64,000 nucleotides of DNA from Ilumatobacteraceae bacterium (GCA_033344875.1 JAWPMO010000001.1:1513595-1577594); one strand, 5' to 3'; counted from the stretch's first letter, positions 43,201-51,891 are shown. Translations and numbers: made by a program. The notes: a model not told the origin generated them from the letters alone.

Positions 43201-43491
43201 CGACCCGAATCGGTCGGCATCGTCTCGCTCGTCGCGACGCAGACCCAGGCTCCCGGCTACCTCCAGGTGCTCCCGTGCGACGGCACGCCAGGGGCGACGT
43301 CGAACGTCAACTACGACCGCCCCGGAGCGACCGGCAACGGGCTCACGACGGTCGAGTTCGGGCCCGAGGGGAGCGCGTGCGTGTACACGCTGGCACCGGC
43401 GCACATCGTCGCCGACCTGCAGGGCTACTTCGTCGGCGACGCCTTCGAGGACGTGCCCGACCAGCGTCTCCTCGACAGTCGTCTGCGCTGA
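40219..43491 (+). CDS. Large secreted CotH-like protein with lamin-tail domains and triple C-terminal repeats
   Basis: This 1090-residue secreted protein has a signal peptide ending AQA near residue 31, then a lamin-tail domain (INELYYNPLDDNPASEYLEL, near 36-150). A spore-coat CotH kinase-like domain follows near 270-600, with the diagnostic GVEQNDYDLTFGRRW and FDTELSAMV. A second lamin-tail domain (near 655-770) and three repeats of about 105 residues complete it (each SLVATETxAPGxxxxxPCD through ADVQGYF). CotH proteins are atypical protein kinases attached to the cell surface. The triple repeat probably binds the wall or a polymer. Confidence 0.88.
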   Translation: MRRRIHITLTALLATSGAIVATPVAPAQAATPRVVINELYYNPLDDNPASEYLELFNASGSNVDLSGWCIDGIDFCFPGGGSIAANGYLIVTGDRYEGALSNGGEDITLLDSSGTTVDFVEYDDKEEWPASADGEGDSLQRRDPNAESNTPGNWESRGPTPGTPNASLAAGLLPSFSDVEHTELPAAGAPIQVTAELKYASGANLRYRLGFGPEIVVPMTVTGGVATGTIPGQSAGSLVRYRLTSSKGGRTGSWPRQGDGSTYRGTTVARSVDTELPLFEIFMPDDDFETMAADITLSGDDGYPMVFAYEGQVFDNARIRVKGQVSRTFPKKKFKIILPFGYDLEDDELFPDDVDEWGMHSAWADKSFLRETLASEFMTAAGAAAQQAFPVRFERNNQFLGLYTYVEQPDGTYRDRYGLDDSEVYEVGPDNLYGLLAANDANRSQDSLRARYDKETFEYLDDDELRRFIASVNSLSGVSERTWIYDNVDVPSVVNILAASMVIQNQDYGHKNYRLVFDQYGRVGVEQNDYDLTFGRRWSNVFGALDSRVYVGGYFEHPGGPFFETFFFDTELSAMVRRRVRTLTEEQLNPSTLSDRVNELSAMIRPEAVADRAVWGTYGGAADPTAEGRRIIDSFVVPQHRRILVELAASGRVAPNPQPAVPAVIIDDVRYDGVEHVSIRNVSGDSVDLSGFEIPELDLTIPGGTVLLAGRSAIFAHEDVPWLRDAYRGVLVAGVFEESVRDAEEGLTLRNRAGDLVTAWTKLPPGVLSEISGEPDRSGFVSLVATETAAPGYLQMLPCDDDPGATSNLNVDAAGQTRSTLALTRFADDGTACVFNLAATHVVADVQGYFRDGALDDVDDHRLIDSRTGRMLADGAVTTISGGRPNETGIVSLVATETSAPGFVAIIPCDAKAPTTSNLNFDRPGMTVSALAFVEFDDRGAACVFTSAATHVVADVQGYLAADAFDDVDDERLVDTRDGGGPAPAARSLTVLRGRPESVGIVSLVATQTQAPGYLQVLPCDGTPGATSNVNYDRPGATGNGLTTVEFGPEGSACVYTLAPAHIVADLQGYFVGDAFEDVPDQRLLDSRLR

Positions 43492-43521
43492 GCTCGCGGG
43501 CGGCGACACCACCGGAGAACG

Positions 43522-43557
43522 ACGAGTCCCCGGTGAGCGTGCTCACCGGGGACTCGT
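43522..43557. terminator. 17-bp perfect hairpin between the CotH-like gene and tRNA-Val
   Basis: ACGAGTCCCCGGTGAGC (43522-43538) pairs with 43541-43557 without a mismatch, leaving a two-base loop (four in practice). It lies 30 bases after the CotH-like stop and seven bases from the 3' end of the minus-strand tRNA, so it can terminate from both sides. No T-run follows, as is common in actinobacteria. Confidence 0.8.
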
Positions 43558-43563
43558 TCCACG

Positions 43564-43637
43564 TGGGCGATATTGGACTCGAACCAACGACCCCTGCCGT
43601 GTGAAGGCAGTGCTCTAGCCATCTGAGCTAATCGCCC
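43564..43637 (-). tRNA. tRNA-Val (anticodon CAC)
   Basis: Reading the minus strand, the acceptor stem GGGCGAT pairs with ATCGCCC, the D arm contains TTAGCTCAGATGGCTAGAGC and the anticodon stem-loop is CTGCC-TTCACAC-GGCAG with anticodon CAC. The T arm is GTTGGTTCGAGTCCAAT. The discriminator is A; CCA is not encoded (CG follows). Length is 74 bases. Confidence 0.96.
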
Positions 43638-43681
43638 TTGCGGGGACCGCAGGATATCAGCGAGCCGCGAACTTCGCTCGG

Positions 43682-44128
43682 TCAACCGGCGACGATCGAC
43701 CCGGTGACCGGCTCGCCACCGAACGGGATCGCGACACAGACGTACCTGCCCTCGAACAACTCCCACAGCTCGACCGACGGGGCGATCGGGAGGAGCCCGA
43801 ACGCATCCGACTCGACCACGCCCGCTGCCCGGCAGTTCCGTTCGACCAGGTCGAACAGCTCGTCGTCGTCGGGGTACGGCGCGTCGTCGGTGTTGAGCGC
43901 GCCGTCGGAGACGACCTCGGCGAGGTGCGGTGAGCTGCAATCGACGACCTCGACCGTTTCCAGTTGGTCCGCGCCGGACGCGTCGTCGGGCAGGTCGAAG
44001 CAGTCGCCGACGTCCAGGTCGACGATCGCCGTCCGCTCGTTCGACGCCGTCGCCGCGACCACGATCGCCACACCGACGGCGACGACGACCAGCGCAGCGC
44101 CGATCAGCCCCACGACCCAACCGCGCAT
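43682..44128 (-). CDS. Septum-formation family membrane protein
   Basis: A 148-residue protein with one N-terminal membrane helix (VGLIGAALVVVAVGVAIVVAA) and an outer domain with the septum-formation pattern: IVDLDVGDCFDLP, then VEVVDCSSPHLAEVV, and later cysteines in VERNCRAAG and RYVCVA. The domain occurs in many actinobacterial wall-associated proteins. Its ATG overlaps the stop of the J-domain gene by one base, so both are translated together. Confidence 0.85.
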   Translation of the reverse strand: MRGWVVGLIGAALVVVAVGVAIVVAATASNERTAIVDLDVGDCFDLPDDASGADQLETVEVVDCSSPHLAEVVSDGALNTDDAPYPDDDELFDLVERNCRAAGVVESDAFGLLPIAPSVELWELFEGRYVCVAIPFGGEPVTGSIVAG

Positions 44129-44730
44129 CAGTCGACCTCGATGCAGACGGTTCCGAGTCCCAAACGGTCACGGAACGTACCGAGTCCGACCGGACAGGTG
44201 GCGTCGATCGGAATGACGAGGTCGACGACCAGGTCGTCGTCGCCGGTGCAGCTCACTTCGCGCACGTCGACGTTCTGCTCGACGACCACGCACGAACCGA
44301 CCCGAAGGATCCCGTCGGGCACCTCGGTCGAGGGCGAATCGTTGAACGACGCGGCGAACAGGATCACGGCCGAACCGACGACCGCCATCACCGCCATCGG
44401 CTTCCACGGGATCCTGGCCGGACCAGCGGGCATCAACCGGGACGGCGTCACCGGCGGCGTCGGGACGACGAAGTCGTCGTCGCCGTCGAATCGGTCGGGG
44501 CCGGGGCCGACCGCGCTGCCGTTCCGGTGCAGCGTCCGGTCGTACTCGAAACGGCGCACCGGGTCACCCAGCACGCGATACGCCTCGTTGACCGATGCCA
44601 TCACGTCGTCGGTCGCGGAGCGGTCCCGATCGGGATGATGCCGGCGCGCCCGTTCGCGGTAGGCCGCACGGATCCGATCGGGCGGTGCGGACGGATCGAC
44701 GCCGAGGGTCTCGTAGTGGGTGGCGATCAG
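44128..44730 (-). CDS. J-domain membrane protein with no canonical start codon
   Basis: The J-domain is complete: ATHYETLGVDPSAPPDRIRA, then YRERARRHHPDRD with the HPD motif, then MASVNEAYRVLGDPVRRFEY. A linker, one membrane helix (MAVMAVVGSAVILFAASF) and a small Cys-containing outer domain (GSCVVVEQNVDVREVSC) follow. No ATG, GTG or TTG lies in frame between an upstream TGA and the J-domain. The best start is CTG 44730, overlapping the stop of a seven-codon leader ATGCTCGGCCGTACGCTGA. It probably recruits Hsp70 at the membrane. A GTG at 44604 would delete the HPD. Confidence 0.75.
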   Translation of the reverse strand: MIATHYETLGVDPSAPPDRIRAAYRERARRHHPDRDRSATDDVMASVNEAYRVLGDPVRRFEYDRTLHRNGSAVGPGPDRFDGDDDFVVPTPPVTPSRLMPAGPARIPWKPMAVMAVVGSAVILFAASFNDSPSTEVPDGILRVGSCVVVEQNVDVREVSCTGDDDLVVDLVIPIDATCPVGLGTFRDRLGLGTVCIEVD

Positions 44731-44792
44731 GTCAGCGTACGGCCGAGCATCCCGTCGTCGACCGACGCCGGGAAACCGACCGGAAAATCAGC

Positions 44793-44835
44793 CGTGGTCG
44801 GAGGACACCGCCAGTTAGCGCGTCCTCCGACCACG
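44793..44835 (-). terminator. 14-bp perfect hairpin upstream of the J-domain gene
   Basis: CGTGGTCGGAGGAC (44793-44806) pairs with 44822-44835 around a 15-base loop. On the minus strand it is followed by GCTGATTTTCC, a short T-run, so it may terminate the aldehyde/hydroxyacid dehydrogenase operon before the J-domain gene. The rest of 44731-44955 contains a further small palindrome and no gene. Confidence 0.6.
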
Positions 44836-44904
44836 TAGCGTCGCACGGGTTCCCGCAGGCAGACGGGACCACAACCGCTGCCCACACCGTGGTCGCTGCG
44901 GCAC

Positions 44905-44924
44905 ATGGTAGGCAGACTTACCAT
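44905..44924. promoter_or_regulatory. Small inverted repeat ATGGTA-N8-TACCAT
   Basis: A 6-bp palindromic pair with an 8-base spacer lies 32 bases past the hydroxyacid dehydrogenase stop and ahead of the terminator hairpin. It could be an operator for the J-domain transcript or chance. TGGTA/TACCA is the same half-site word seen in the operator at 60853. Confidence 0.3.
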
Positions 44925-44955
44925 CCGTTGTGACGCCAGACGCCGGATTATTTTC

Positions 44956-45879
44956 TCAGTATCCCGCTCGCACGTCGACGAGGCCGAGCAGTGGCAGGCC
45001 GTTGGCGAAGCGCTGCACGTTCTCACGAACCCGCTCGGCGAGCAGCGGAATCGCCATCTCGCGGGTCGTCGAGGTGTGCGGCGTGATGATGCAATTGTCC
45101 AGCGTCCACAGCGGATGACCGTCGGGAAGTGGTTCGGGGTCGGTGACCTCGAGACCGGCTCCGCCGATGGTGCCAGCCCGCAACGCGTCGACGAGGTCGT
45201 CCGTCACGATGTGTCGCCCACGGGCGACGTTGACGATCCAGGCGTGCGGTTCCATCAACGACAACTCGTCGGCACCGATGATGCCGACGGTCTCGGGGGT
45301 CAACGCCAGGGCGAGCACCACGAGGTCGGCGCCCGGCAGCGCGTCGGCGAGATGGTCGGCGTCGACGACGTCGTCGACGCCGTCCATGTGTTCGACGTTG
45401 GCCCGCACCACGGTGATGTGGCAGTCGAACGGTTGCAGGAGTCGGATCAACGACTCGGCGATGCCACCACCGCCGACGATGGTGACCCGTGAGCGGAAGA
45501 GCGTGCGACCGCTCTGACCCGACCACGAGGTCGCCGCCGCGTAGGTGGGGATGTTGCGCAGCCCGGCGAGCCCGAGCGACAGCGCCATCTCGGCGACGGG
45601 GTCGGCGTACACACCCTTGCCGCACGTCCAGATGTGATCCTGGTCGAACAGCCCCGAGAACTGTTCGACGCCGGCGAACGGCAGCTGGATCCAGGTGGCG
45701 CTCGGGGCGTCGGCCACGACGCTCGACAACTCGTCGACCGACGACACGTTCGCCCAGACGATCGCGTCGGCGTCGGCCGGTTCGACGATCATCCCGCCAC
45801 CGTCGACGACGGCCTCGCCCAGCCACGGCGGCGCCGGGTCCGGTCCGACGGCGACCTTCGGGGAGTGAGGGGTCGACAC
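44956..45879 (-). CDS. D-isomer-specific 2-hydroxyacid dehydrogenase
   Basis: A 307-residue NAD(P)-dependent dehydrogenase. The Rossmann motif VTIVGGGGIAESLIRLL lies near 131-147, catalytic Arg in VNVARGRHIV, Glu in GLEVTDPEPLP and His in IITPHTST. It reduces or oxidises a 2-oxo/2-hydroxy acid, perhaps glyoxylate-like. The GTG start lies one base after the stop of the aldehyde dehydrogenase gene, so they form an operon, likely under the AsnC regulator upstream. Confidence 0.9.
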   Translation of the reverse strand: MSTPHSPKVAVGPDPAPPWLGEAVVDGGGMIVEPADADAIVWANVSSVDELSSVVADAPSATWIQLPFAGVEQFSGLFDQDHIWTCGKGVYADPVAEMALSLGLAGLRNIPTYAAATSWSGQSGRTLFRSRVTIVGGGGIAESLIRLLQPFDCHITVVRANVEHMDGVDDVVDADHLADALPGADLVVLALALTPETVGIIGADELSLMEPHAWIVNVARGRHIVTDDLVDALRAGTIGGAGLEVTDPEPLPDGHPLWTLDNCIITPHTSTTREMAIPLLAERVRENVQRFANGLPLLGLVDVRAGY

Positions 45880-45880
45880 G

Positions 45881-47308
45881 TCAGTACTCGAGATTGATCA
45901 TCACGTGCTTGAGGCGTGTGTAGTCCTCGAGGGAATAGGCGGACAGGTCCTTGCCGTAGCCCGACTTCTTGAAGCCGCCGTGCGGCATCTCCGAGACGAA
46001 CGGGATGTGCGTGTTGACCCACACACAGCCGAAGTCGAGCGCCTTGGACATGCGCATCGCCCGGGCGACGTCACGGGTCCACACGCTCGACGACAGTCCG
46101 TACTCGACCGAGTTGGCCCACTCGATCGCCTCGGACTCCTCGTCGAACTCCTGGACGGTGATCACCGGGCCGAAGATCTCCTTGAAGCTCATCTCGTCGC
46201 CCTGACGCAGGCCGGACACGACGGTGGGCTCGAAGAAGTAGCCACGATCGCCGATGCGGTTGCCGCCGGCGGTGACGGAGGCATGCGACGGGACCCGGTC
46301 GATGAACCCACTGACGTGCGCGAGTTGGTTGGCGTTGTTGACCGGGCCGAACAGGACGTCGGTGGCATCCGGCCCGCCGACACCGGTGCCCTTGGCCTGC
46401 TCGGTGAGCGCGGCGACGAAGTCGCCGGCGATCTTCGAGCTGACCAGCACGCGCGTCGCGGCCGTGCAGTCCTGGCCGGCGTTGAAGTACCCGGCGACGG
46501 CGATGTCCTCGGCTGCCCGTGCGATGTCGGCGTCGTCGAACACGACGACGGGCGCCTTGCCGCCCAGTTCGAGGTGCACCTTCTTGAGGGTCTTCGACGC
46601 CGCCTCGGCGACCTGCATCCCCGCTCGGACGGATCCGGTGACCGACACCATCGCCGGCGTGTCGTGATCGACCATCTTGCGACCGGTGTCGCGATCGCCG
46701 TTGACCACGTTGAACACACCCGGCGGCAGGAACTCGGCGGCGATCTCGGCCATCAGGCCCGTCGTGGCCGGAGTGGTGTCGCTCGGCTTGAGCACGACGG
46801 TGTTGCCGGCCGCGATCGCCGGCGCGAACTTCCACACCGCCATCATCATCGGGTAGTTCCAGGGAGCGACCTGGGCGCAGACGCCAATCGGCTCGCGTCG
46901 CACGAACGACGTCATGCCGGCCATGTACTCTCCCGCCGCCTTGCCTTCGAGATGACGCGCAGCCCCCGCGAAGAACCGCACGTTGTCGACGGCCGGCCCC
47001 ATCTCCTCGTCGCGGTGGACCTCGTACGGCTTGCCGGTGTTCTCGCACTCGAGGTGCATGATCTCGTCGCCGCGCGCTTCCATCGCGTCCGCGAGTTTGA
47101 GCATCGCGAGCGAGCGCTCGGCCGGCGTGGTGTTCTTCCACGACTCGAACGCCGTGGCGGCTGCGGACATCGCGGCATCGATGTCCGCATCACCGGAGAG
47201 CGCCGCGGTGGCGTACGCCTCACCGGTGGTCGGATCGATGATGTCGGTGGTCGAGCCGTCGGCGGCATCGACCCACTCACCGTTGACAAAGTTCCTGAAG
47301 GCCTTCAT
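45881..47308 (-). CDS. Gamma-aminobutyraldehyde dehydrogenase-like ALDH
   Basis: A 475-residue NAD-dependent aldehyde dehydrogenase. Cofactor-site [10 protein letters not shown], catalytic Glu in [10 protein letters not shown] and catalytic Cys in [11 protein letters not shown] (near 280) are present. The C-terminal [20 protein letters not shown] is a close match to PatD/YdcW, which oxidises 4-aminobutanal in putrescine breakdown to GABA; length (474) agrees. Substrate remains an inference. It lies between an AsnC regulator and a hydroxyacid dehydrogenase. Confidence 0.92.
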   Translation of the reverse strand: MKAFRNFVNGEWVDAADGSTTDIIDPTTGEAYATAALSGDADIDAAMSAAATAFESWKNTTPAERSLAMLKLADAMEARGDEIMHLECENTGKPYEVHRDEEMGPAVDNVRFFAGAARHLEGKAAGEYMAGMTSFVRREPIGVCAQVAPWNYPMMMAVWKFAPAIAAGNTVVLKPSDTTPATTGLMAEIAAEFLPPGVFNVVNGDRDTGRKMVDHDTPAMVSVTGSVRAGMQVAEAASKTLKKVHLELGGKAPVVVFDDADIARAAEDIAVAGYFNAGQDCTAATRVLVSSKIAGDFVAALTEQAKGTGVGGPDATDVLFGPVNNANQLAHVSGFIDRVPSHASVTAGGNRIGDRGYFFEPTVVSGLRQGDEMSFKEIFGPVITVQEFDEESEAIEWANSVEYGLSSSVWTRDVARAMRMSKALDFGCVWVNTHIPFVSEMPHGGFKKSGYGKDLSAYSLEDYTRLKHVMINLEY

Positions 47309-47360
47309 GTCGCAAGGTGTAGCAGATTCTCCGACCGCGCGGTGGCGCGCACGCGACCGT

Positions 47361-47807
47361 TCAGTCGGCGACGATCCGGAGGAGCATCTTCGTCTCGGTC
47401 CGACTCACGCCGGCCTCGGCCCTCAGCCACCGGACGAACGCGTCGAGCCCGTCGGCACCGGGGCACGCGACGACGATCGAGTAGTCGGCGGTTCCGGTCA
47501 CGTACGCGGCGAACGACACCTCGTCACGCTCGGCCAACCGCCGCTCGAACTCCTCGACCTCGATGCCCGCCCCGAGGCCCACGTCGATCACCGCGCGGAC
47601 GGTTCGGCCGAGTGCCGCCTCGGCGATGCGCACGGTGTAGCCCTCGATGACGCCGTCTCGCTCCATGCGACGCACCCGGTCGGCGGCCGAGGTCGGTGAG
47701 AGGTGCACCGCCTCGCCGAGTTCACGCCAACTGATTCGTGCGTCGCGCCGCAGCTCACCGAGGATTCGACGGTCGACGTCGTCGAGCGCACTCGAATCAA
47801 GGGCCAT
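47361..47807 (-). CDS. Lrp/AsnC family transcriptional regulator
   Basis: A 148-residue protein with an AsnC-type winged helix-turn-helix ([19 protein letters not shown], then [19 protein letters not shown]) and a RAM effector-binding domain ([20 protein letters not shown]). It is divergently transcribed from ald with 61 bases between starts, like AldR next to ald in mycobacteria. It probably senses an amino acid and controls ald and possibly the dehydrogenase operon. The start is ATG 47807. Confidence 0.92.
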   Translation of the reverse strand: MALDSSALDDVDRRILGELRRDARISWRELGEAVHLSPTSAADRVRRMERDGVIEGYTVRIAEAALGRTVRAVIDVGLGAGIEVEEFERRLAERDEVSFAAYVTGTADYSIVVACPGADGLDAFVRWLRAEAGVSRTETKMLLRIVAD

Positions 47808-47833
47808 GAACCGATTCTTCCACGAATGTCCCC

Positions 47834-47844
47834 CACACCGTGTG
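47834..47844. promoter_or_regulatory. Palindrome CACAC-C-GTGTG between asnC-type regulator and ald
   Basis: A perfect 11-base palindrome sits midway in the 61-base divergent spacer. It is a good candidate operator for the adjacent AsnC-family regulator, which could control both directions from one site. Only the position and symmetry support this. Confidence 0.5.
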
Positions 47845-47868
47845 CACGCCCGGCGCGAGACTGTTCGG

Positions 47869-48999
47869 ATGAGCGCACCCGTGATCACGACCGTCGGCGT
47901 CCCGAAGGAAGTCAAGACCGCCGAACACCGTGTGGCGATGACACCCGACGGCGTCCGCGAACTCGAACGACGCGGCATCGACGTGTTCGTCGAGACCGGC
48001 GCCGGTGAGGGTGCCTCGATCTCCGACGCCGACTACGTCGCGGCCGGCGCCGACATCGTGCCGACGGCCGCCGACGCCTGGTCGCAGCAGATGGTGATCA
48101 AGGTCAAGGAGCCGAAGGAGGAGGAGTTCGGCTTCCTGCGGCCCGACCTGACGCTGTTCACGTACCTGCACCTCGCCGCCTACCCGGCGGTCGCCCAGGC
48201 ACTGATCGACCACGGCACCACCGGGATCGCGTACGAGACGGTCGAGACCGCCGACGGCGCGCTGCCGCTGCTCGCCCCCATGAGCGAGGTCGCAGGTCGC
48301 CTCGCCCCCCAGATGGGTGCGCACTGCCTCGAACGCCACAACGGCGGCCGCGGCGTCCTGATGGGCGGCGCTCCCGGCGTGCGCCCGGCCAAGGTCGTCG
48401 TGCTCGGCGCCGGCAACGTCGGGTGGAACGCTGCGTGGATCGCCGCCGGCATGGAAGCCGAGGTCGTCCTGATCGACAAGAACCTCGACCGACTCCGGTA
48501 CGTCGACCAGATCCACCGCGGCCGCATCATGACCCTCGCCTCGAACCGCGGCGCGGTCGAGCGGTCGGTGCTCGAAGCCGACCTCGTCATCGGCGCCGTG
48601 CTCGTGGCCGGTGGTCGCGCCCCGATCGTCGTCGACGAGGAGATGGTCAAGGCGATGAAGCCCCGCGCCGTCATCGTCGACGTCGCCGTCGACCAGGGTG
48701 GGTGCATCGAGACCGTGCGCGAGACCACGCACGACGACCCGACCTACGAGATGCACGGTGTCGTCCACTACGCCGTCGGCAACATGCCCGGAGCCGTGCC
48801 GCACACGTCGACGTACGCCCTGACCAATGCGACGCTCCCCTACATCACCGAGGTCGCCGTCCACGGCGCCGGTGGTGCCGCCCGTCGCGACGCCGCGCTC
48901 GCCCACGGCCTCAACACGCACGCCGGTCACGTCACCAACGCCCCGGTGGCCGAGTTCCTCGGTGTCGACACGGTCGAGCCGCTCGACGCCCTCGCCTGA
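47869..48999 (+). CDS. ald: Alanine dehydrogenase
   Basis: A 376-residue NAD-dependent enzyme interconverting L-alanine and pyruvate plus ammonia. The N-terminal VGVPKEVKTAEHRVAMTPDG, Lys in VIKVKEPK (near 75), His in TYLHLAAYP (near 96), Rossmann VVVLGAGNVGWNAA and terminal MPGAVPHTSTYALTNATLPY are all present. Length fits the family (371-377). Start ATG 47869. It is divergent from the AsnC regulator, as in mycobacteria. Confidence 0.95.
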   Translation: MSAPVITTVGVPKEVKTAEHRVAMTPDGVRELERRGIDVFVETGAGEGASISDADYVAAGADIVPTAADAWSQQMVIKVKEPKEEEFGFLRPDLTLFTYLHLAAYPAVAQALIDHGTTGIAYETVETADGALPLLAPMSEVAGRLAPQMGAHCLERHNGGRGVLMGGAPGVRPAKVVVLGAGNVGWNAAWIAAGMEAEVVLIDKNLDRLRYVDQIHRGRIMTLASNRGAVERSVLEADLVIGAVLVAGGRAPIVVDEEMVKAMKPRAVIVDVAVDQGGCIETVRETTHDDPTYEMHGVVHYAVGNMPGAVPHTSTYALTNATLPYITEVAVHGAGGAARRDAALAHGLNTHAGHVTNAPVAEFLGVDTVEPLDALA

Positions 49000-49146
49000 C
49001 ACGAGCGTCCTACCTGCCGAACCCGGCGGTCGGCCCCGACGAGGAGACACCACGCCCACCGAATCCGGGCACGATCCTGACCCGCCACCCCCGTTCTCGG
49101 ACGACTCACGGTGGCCCTCCGTTCGCACCCGTGCCTACTGTGGCGT

Positions 49147-50379
49147 ATGGCGACGAACGTGTCCGACCTCGACCTGCCCGAGCTCGACGGGCTCGACGAT
49201 CCGGATCTGACGATCGACCAGCGCCGCGAGGCGAGCGCCGCGGCAGCGGCGGAACACTGGATCGGCCGGAATCTCTTCGGCTACTCGATCCTCCGATACG
49301 ACGACGTCGTGGCGATGCTGCGCGACAAGCGGTGGCACAGCGCGTCCGGGAAGATCATCGAGATGTCCGGGGTCGACGACCCGGAGTGGCTCGAACGCTC
49401 GCGGCAGCGGCCTTCGATCCTGGCGGCGGAGGGTGACGAGCACACACGGCTCCGCCGTGTGGCGGGCCCGGCCTTCTCGCCTCGGCACGCCGACGCGCTG
49501 CGACCGTTCATGCGAGCGGTGGTCGACGACCTCATCGACCCGTTCGCCGCCCGCGGCGAGGTCGACATCGCCACCGAGTTCTGCGAGCCCTACCCGATCC
49601 CGATCATCTGCGAACTGTTCGGTGCACCACAGGAGGACCTCCAACTGTTCTCCGACTGGGCGACCGACATCTTCCGGATCTTCAACGGGAACCTCGCCGA
49701 GGACAAGCCGGCGATCATCAAGGCCCAGGACGAACTCGACGAGTACATCGGCGAACTGATCGAACGTCGCCGCTCCACACCGTCCGACGACCTGATCTCG
49801 GCGATGATCGCCGCCGAGTCCGACGGCGACCGTCTCTCGCACGACGAACTGGTGATGATGTGCGAGGCGGTGTTGATGGCCGGGACCGACACCACCCGGA
49901 ACCAACTCGGATGCTCGCTCTCACTGTTCGCCGCCCACCCCGACCAGTGGCGCCTGTTGGCCGAACACCCGGAGCTCGCACCGCGCGCCGTCGAGGAGAC
50001 CATGCGCTACTTCGGCACCGTGCGCGGCACCGCCCGTTTCGCGAGCGAGGACATCGAGTACCGCGACGTCGTGTTCCCGGCGGGGACCTTCATCGGGTTG
50101 TCGCTCGCCCAGGCCAACCGCGACCCGGCCGTGTTCGACGATCCGGCCGACTTCGACATCACGCGTGACCCGCCGAGCAGACCACAACTCACGTTCGGTT
50201 CCGGTATCCACTACTGCCTCGGAGCCGCACTGGCGCGTGCCGAGCAGCAGGAGGCGCTGACGATCATGGCGCAGCGCATGCCCGACCTCGAACTGGCCGG
50301 CGACATCACCTGGAAGCCGTCATCGGTCGGCATCTTCGGTCCGGAACACCTTCCCGTTCGATTCACGCCGACCGCCTGA
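49147..50379 (+). CDS. Cytochrome P450
   Basis: A 410-residue soluble P450. The I-helix oxygen motif is LMAGTDTTRN (near 245), the K-helix ExxR is EETMRYF and the haem loop FGSGIHYCLGAALARAE has the thiolate Cys near 352. ATG 49147 is chosen; a GTG 36 bases upstream would add residues without homology. No ferredoxin or reductase gene is adjacent. Substrate unknown; the general type is of bacterial steroid or terpene hydroxylases. Confidence 0.92.
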   Translation: MATNVSDLDLPELDGLDDPDLTIDQRREASAAAAAEHWIGRNLFGYSILRYDDVVAMLRDKRWHSASGKIIEMSGVDDPEWLERSRQRPSILAAEGDEHTRLRRVAGPAFSPRHADALRPFMRAVVDDLIDPFAARGEVDIATEFCEPYPIPIICELFGAPQEDLQLFSDWATDIFRIFNGNLAEDKPAIIKAQDELDEYIGELIERRRSTPSDDLISAMIAAESDGDRLSHDELVMMCEAVLMAGTDTTRNQLGCSLSLFAAHPDQWRLLAEHPELAPRAVEETMRYFGTVRGTARFASEDIEYRDVVFPAGTFIGLSLAQANRDPAVFDDPADFDITRDPPSRPQLTFGSGIHYCLGAALARAEQQEALTIMAQRMPDLELAGDITWKPSSVGIFGPEHLPVRFTPTA

Positions 50380-50407
50380 TCCGGGTCGCCTGATCCGGGT
50401 CGACCGG

Positions 50408-50821
50408 TCAGTCGTCGCGCGACGGGCGCCGGCGCTGCCGCTTGACCTCGCTGCGTCCCTTCTTCGCCTTGAGACGGCGCTCCTTCGAGCCCCGGGTCGG
50501 CCTGGTGGACCGGCGACTGCGCTGTACGTGCAGCGCCGATTGCAGCCGGGCGACGAGGCGTTCCTCGGCGAGGGCCCGGTTCCGGAGCTGACTCCGCTCG
50601 TCGTCCGCGACCACGCGGATCTCGTCACCGAGACGCTCGACGACCCGTGCTCGCTGCGCCCGACTGAAGGCCGTCGACGTCGTCAGGTCGAGTCGCAGCT
50701 CGACGCGTGTGGCGGCCTTGTTGGCGTGTTGGCCACCCGGGCCGCCGGACGCGCTGAACGACATCTCGATCTCGTGCCGTGGAATCCGCACCGAACCGGT
50801 GACGACCAAATCGTCGCTCAT
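50408..50821 (-). CDS. arfB: Peptidyl-tRNA hydrolase ArfB (RF-1 domain)
   Basis: A 137-residue protein with the catalytic GGQ in ASGGPGGQHANKAATRVEL (near 25-43) and a basic C-terminal tail (KERRLKAKKGRSEVKRQRRR), which binds the empty mRNA channel. It releases stalled ribosomes by hydrolysing peptidyl-tRNA. Its 5' end faces the LLM oxidoreductase gene 26 bases away. Confidence 0.93.
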   Translation of the reverse strand: MSDDLVVTGSVRIPRHEIEMSFSASGGPGGQHANKAATRVELRLDLTTSTAFSRAQRARVVERLGDEIRVVADDERSQLRNRALAEERLVARLQSALHVQRSRRSTRPTRGSKERRLKAKKGRSEVKRQRRRPSRDD

Positions 50822-50847
50822 CGGGCCAGGATGCCACGCTGGGCCTC

Positions 50848-51891
50848 ATGGCAGACCTCAAACTCGGGCTTTCCACCGGCTACTGGTCGTCGGGCCCACC
50901 CACCGGAGCGCTCGAAGCGATCCAGGAGGCCGACCGTCTCGGCTTCGATTCGTTCTGGACCGCAGAGGCGTACGGCAGCGATTGCCTGACGCCGCTCGCG
51001 TGGTGGGGCGCCCAGACGCAGAACATCAAACTCGGCACGTCGATCGTGCAGATGTCGGCCCGCACCCCTGCTGCGACCGCCATGTCGGCGATCACGATCG
51101 ACCACCTCTCGGGCGGCCGGTTCATCCTCGGCCTCGGCGCTTCCGGCCCGCAGGTCGTCGAGGGCTGGTACGGCGAGCCGTATCCGCGGCCGCTCGAACG
51201 GACCCGCGAGTACGTGCAGATCGTTCGTGAGATCGTGCGACGTGAGGGCACCGTCGAGTTCCACGGCAAGCACTACGACCTGCCCTACACCGGCGACGAC
51301 GGCGCCGGCCTCGGCAAGCCGCTCAAGTCGACCGTGCATCCGCTCCGCAACGAGATCCCGATCTACCTCGCGGCCGAGGGACCCAAGAACGTGTCGCTGT
51401 CGGCCGAGATCGCCGACGGGTGGCTGCCGCTGTTCTTCTCGCCCAAGGAAGACGCCTGGTACCGCGAACGACTCCGGATCGGGTTCGACGCGAGCGGCGA
51501 AGCCGACAAGGCCGAGCGGTTCGAGGTGGCGTCGATGCTCACGATCATCCCCGGCGACGACGCCGAGCAGTGCGCCGACCTGATGCGGCCGATGCTCGCC
51601 CTGTACGCCGGCGGCATGGGCGCGAAAGGCGCCAACTTCCACTTCGACGTGTTCGCACGCATGGGGTGGGAGCACGTCGCGAACCAGGTGCAGGAGCTCT
51701 ACCTGCAGGGCAAGAAGCAGGAGGCCGCGGCCGCGATCCCGCTCGAGATGGTCGAGGACGTCGCACTGGTCGGACCACCCGACAAGATCCGCGACGACCT
51801 GGCGAAGTGGCGCGAAACGTGCCTCACCACCGTGCTGCTCAACGGGCGCGCCGATCAACTCGAGATGCTCGCCGACCTCGTCAACGGCTGA
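50848..51891 (+). CDS. LLM-class F420-dependent oxidoreductase
   Basis: This 347-residue luciferase-like TIM barrel has LGLSTGYWSSGPP, FDSFWTAEAYGSD, LGTSIVQMSARTPAATAMSA and FILGLGASGPQVVEGWYG, matching F420-dependent enzymes such as the MSMEG/Rv3520c group. The prosthetic cofactor F420 is inferred from the fold. The TGA stop (51889-51891) lies inside the end of repeat copy B. Confidence 0.9.
   Translation: MADLKLGLSTGYWSSGPPTGALEAIQEADRLGFDSFWTAEAYGSDCLTPLAWWGAQTQNIKLGTSIVQMSARTPAATAMSAITIDHLSGGRFILGLGASGPQVVEGWYGEPYPRPLERTREYVQIVREIVRREGTVEFHGKHYDLPYTGDDGAGLGKPLKSTVHPLRNEIPIYLAAEGPKNVSLSAEIADGWLPLFFSPKEDAWYRERLRIGFDASGEADKAERFEVASMLTIIPGDDAEQCADLMRPMLALYAGGMGAKGANFHFDVFARMGWEHVANQVQELYLQGKKQEAAAAIPLEMVEDVALVGPPDKIRDDLAKWRETCLTTVLLNGRADQLEMLADLVNG

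Noticed and set aside
44727-45026. 99-codon minus-strand frame before the J-domain gene
   Set aside because: It overlaps the 3' end of the hydroxyacid dehydrogenase and runs through the terminator hairpin. Only its last seven codons are considered, as a possible leader.
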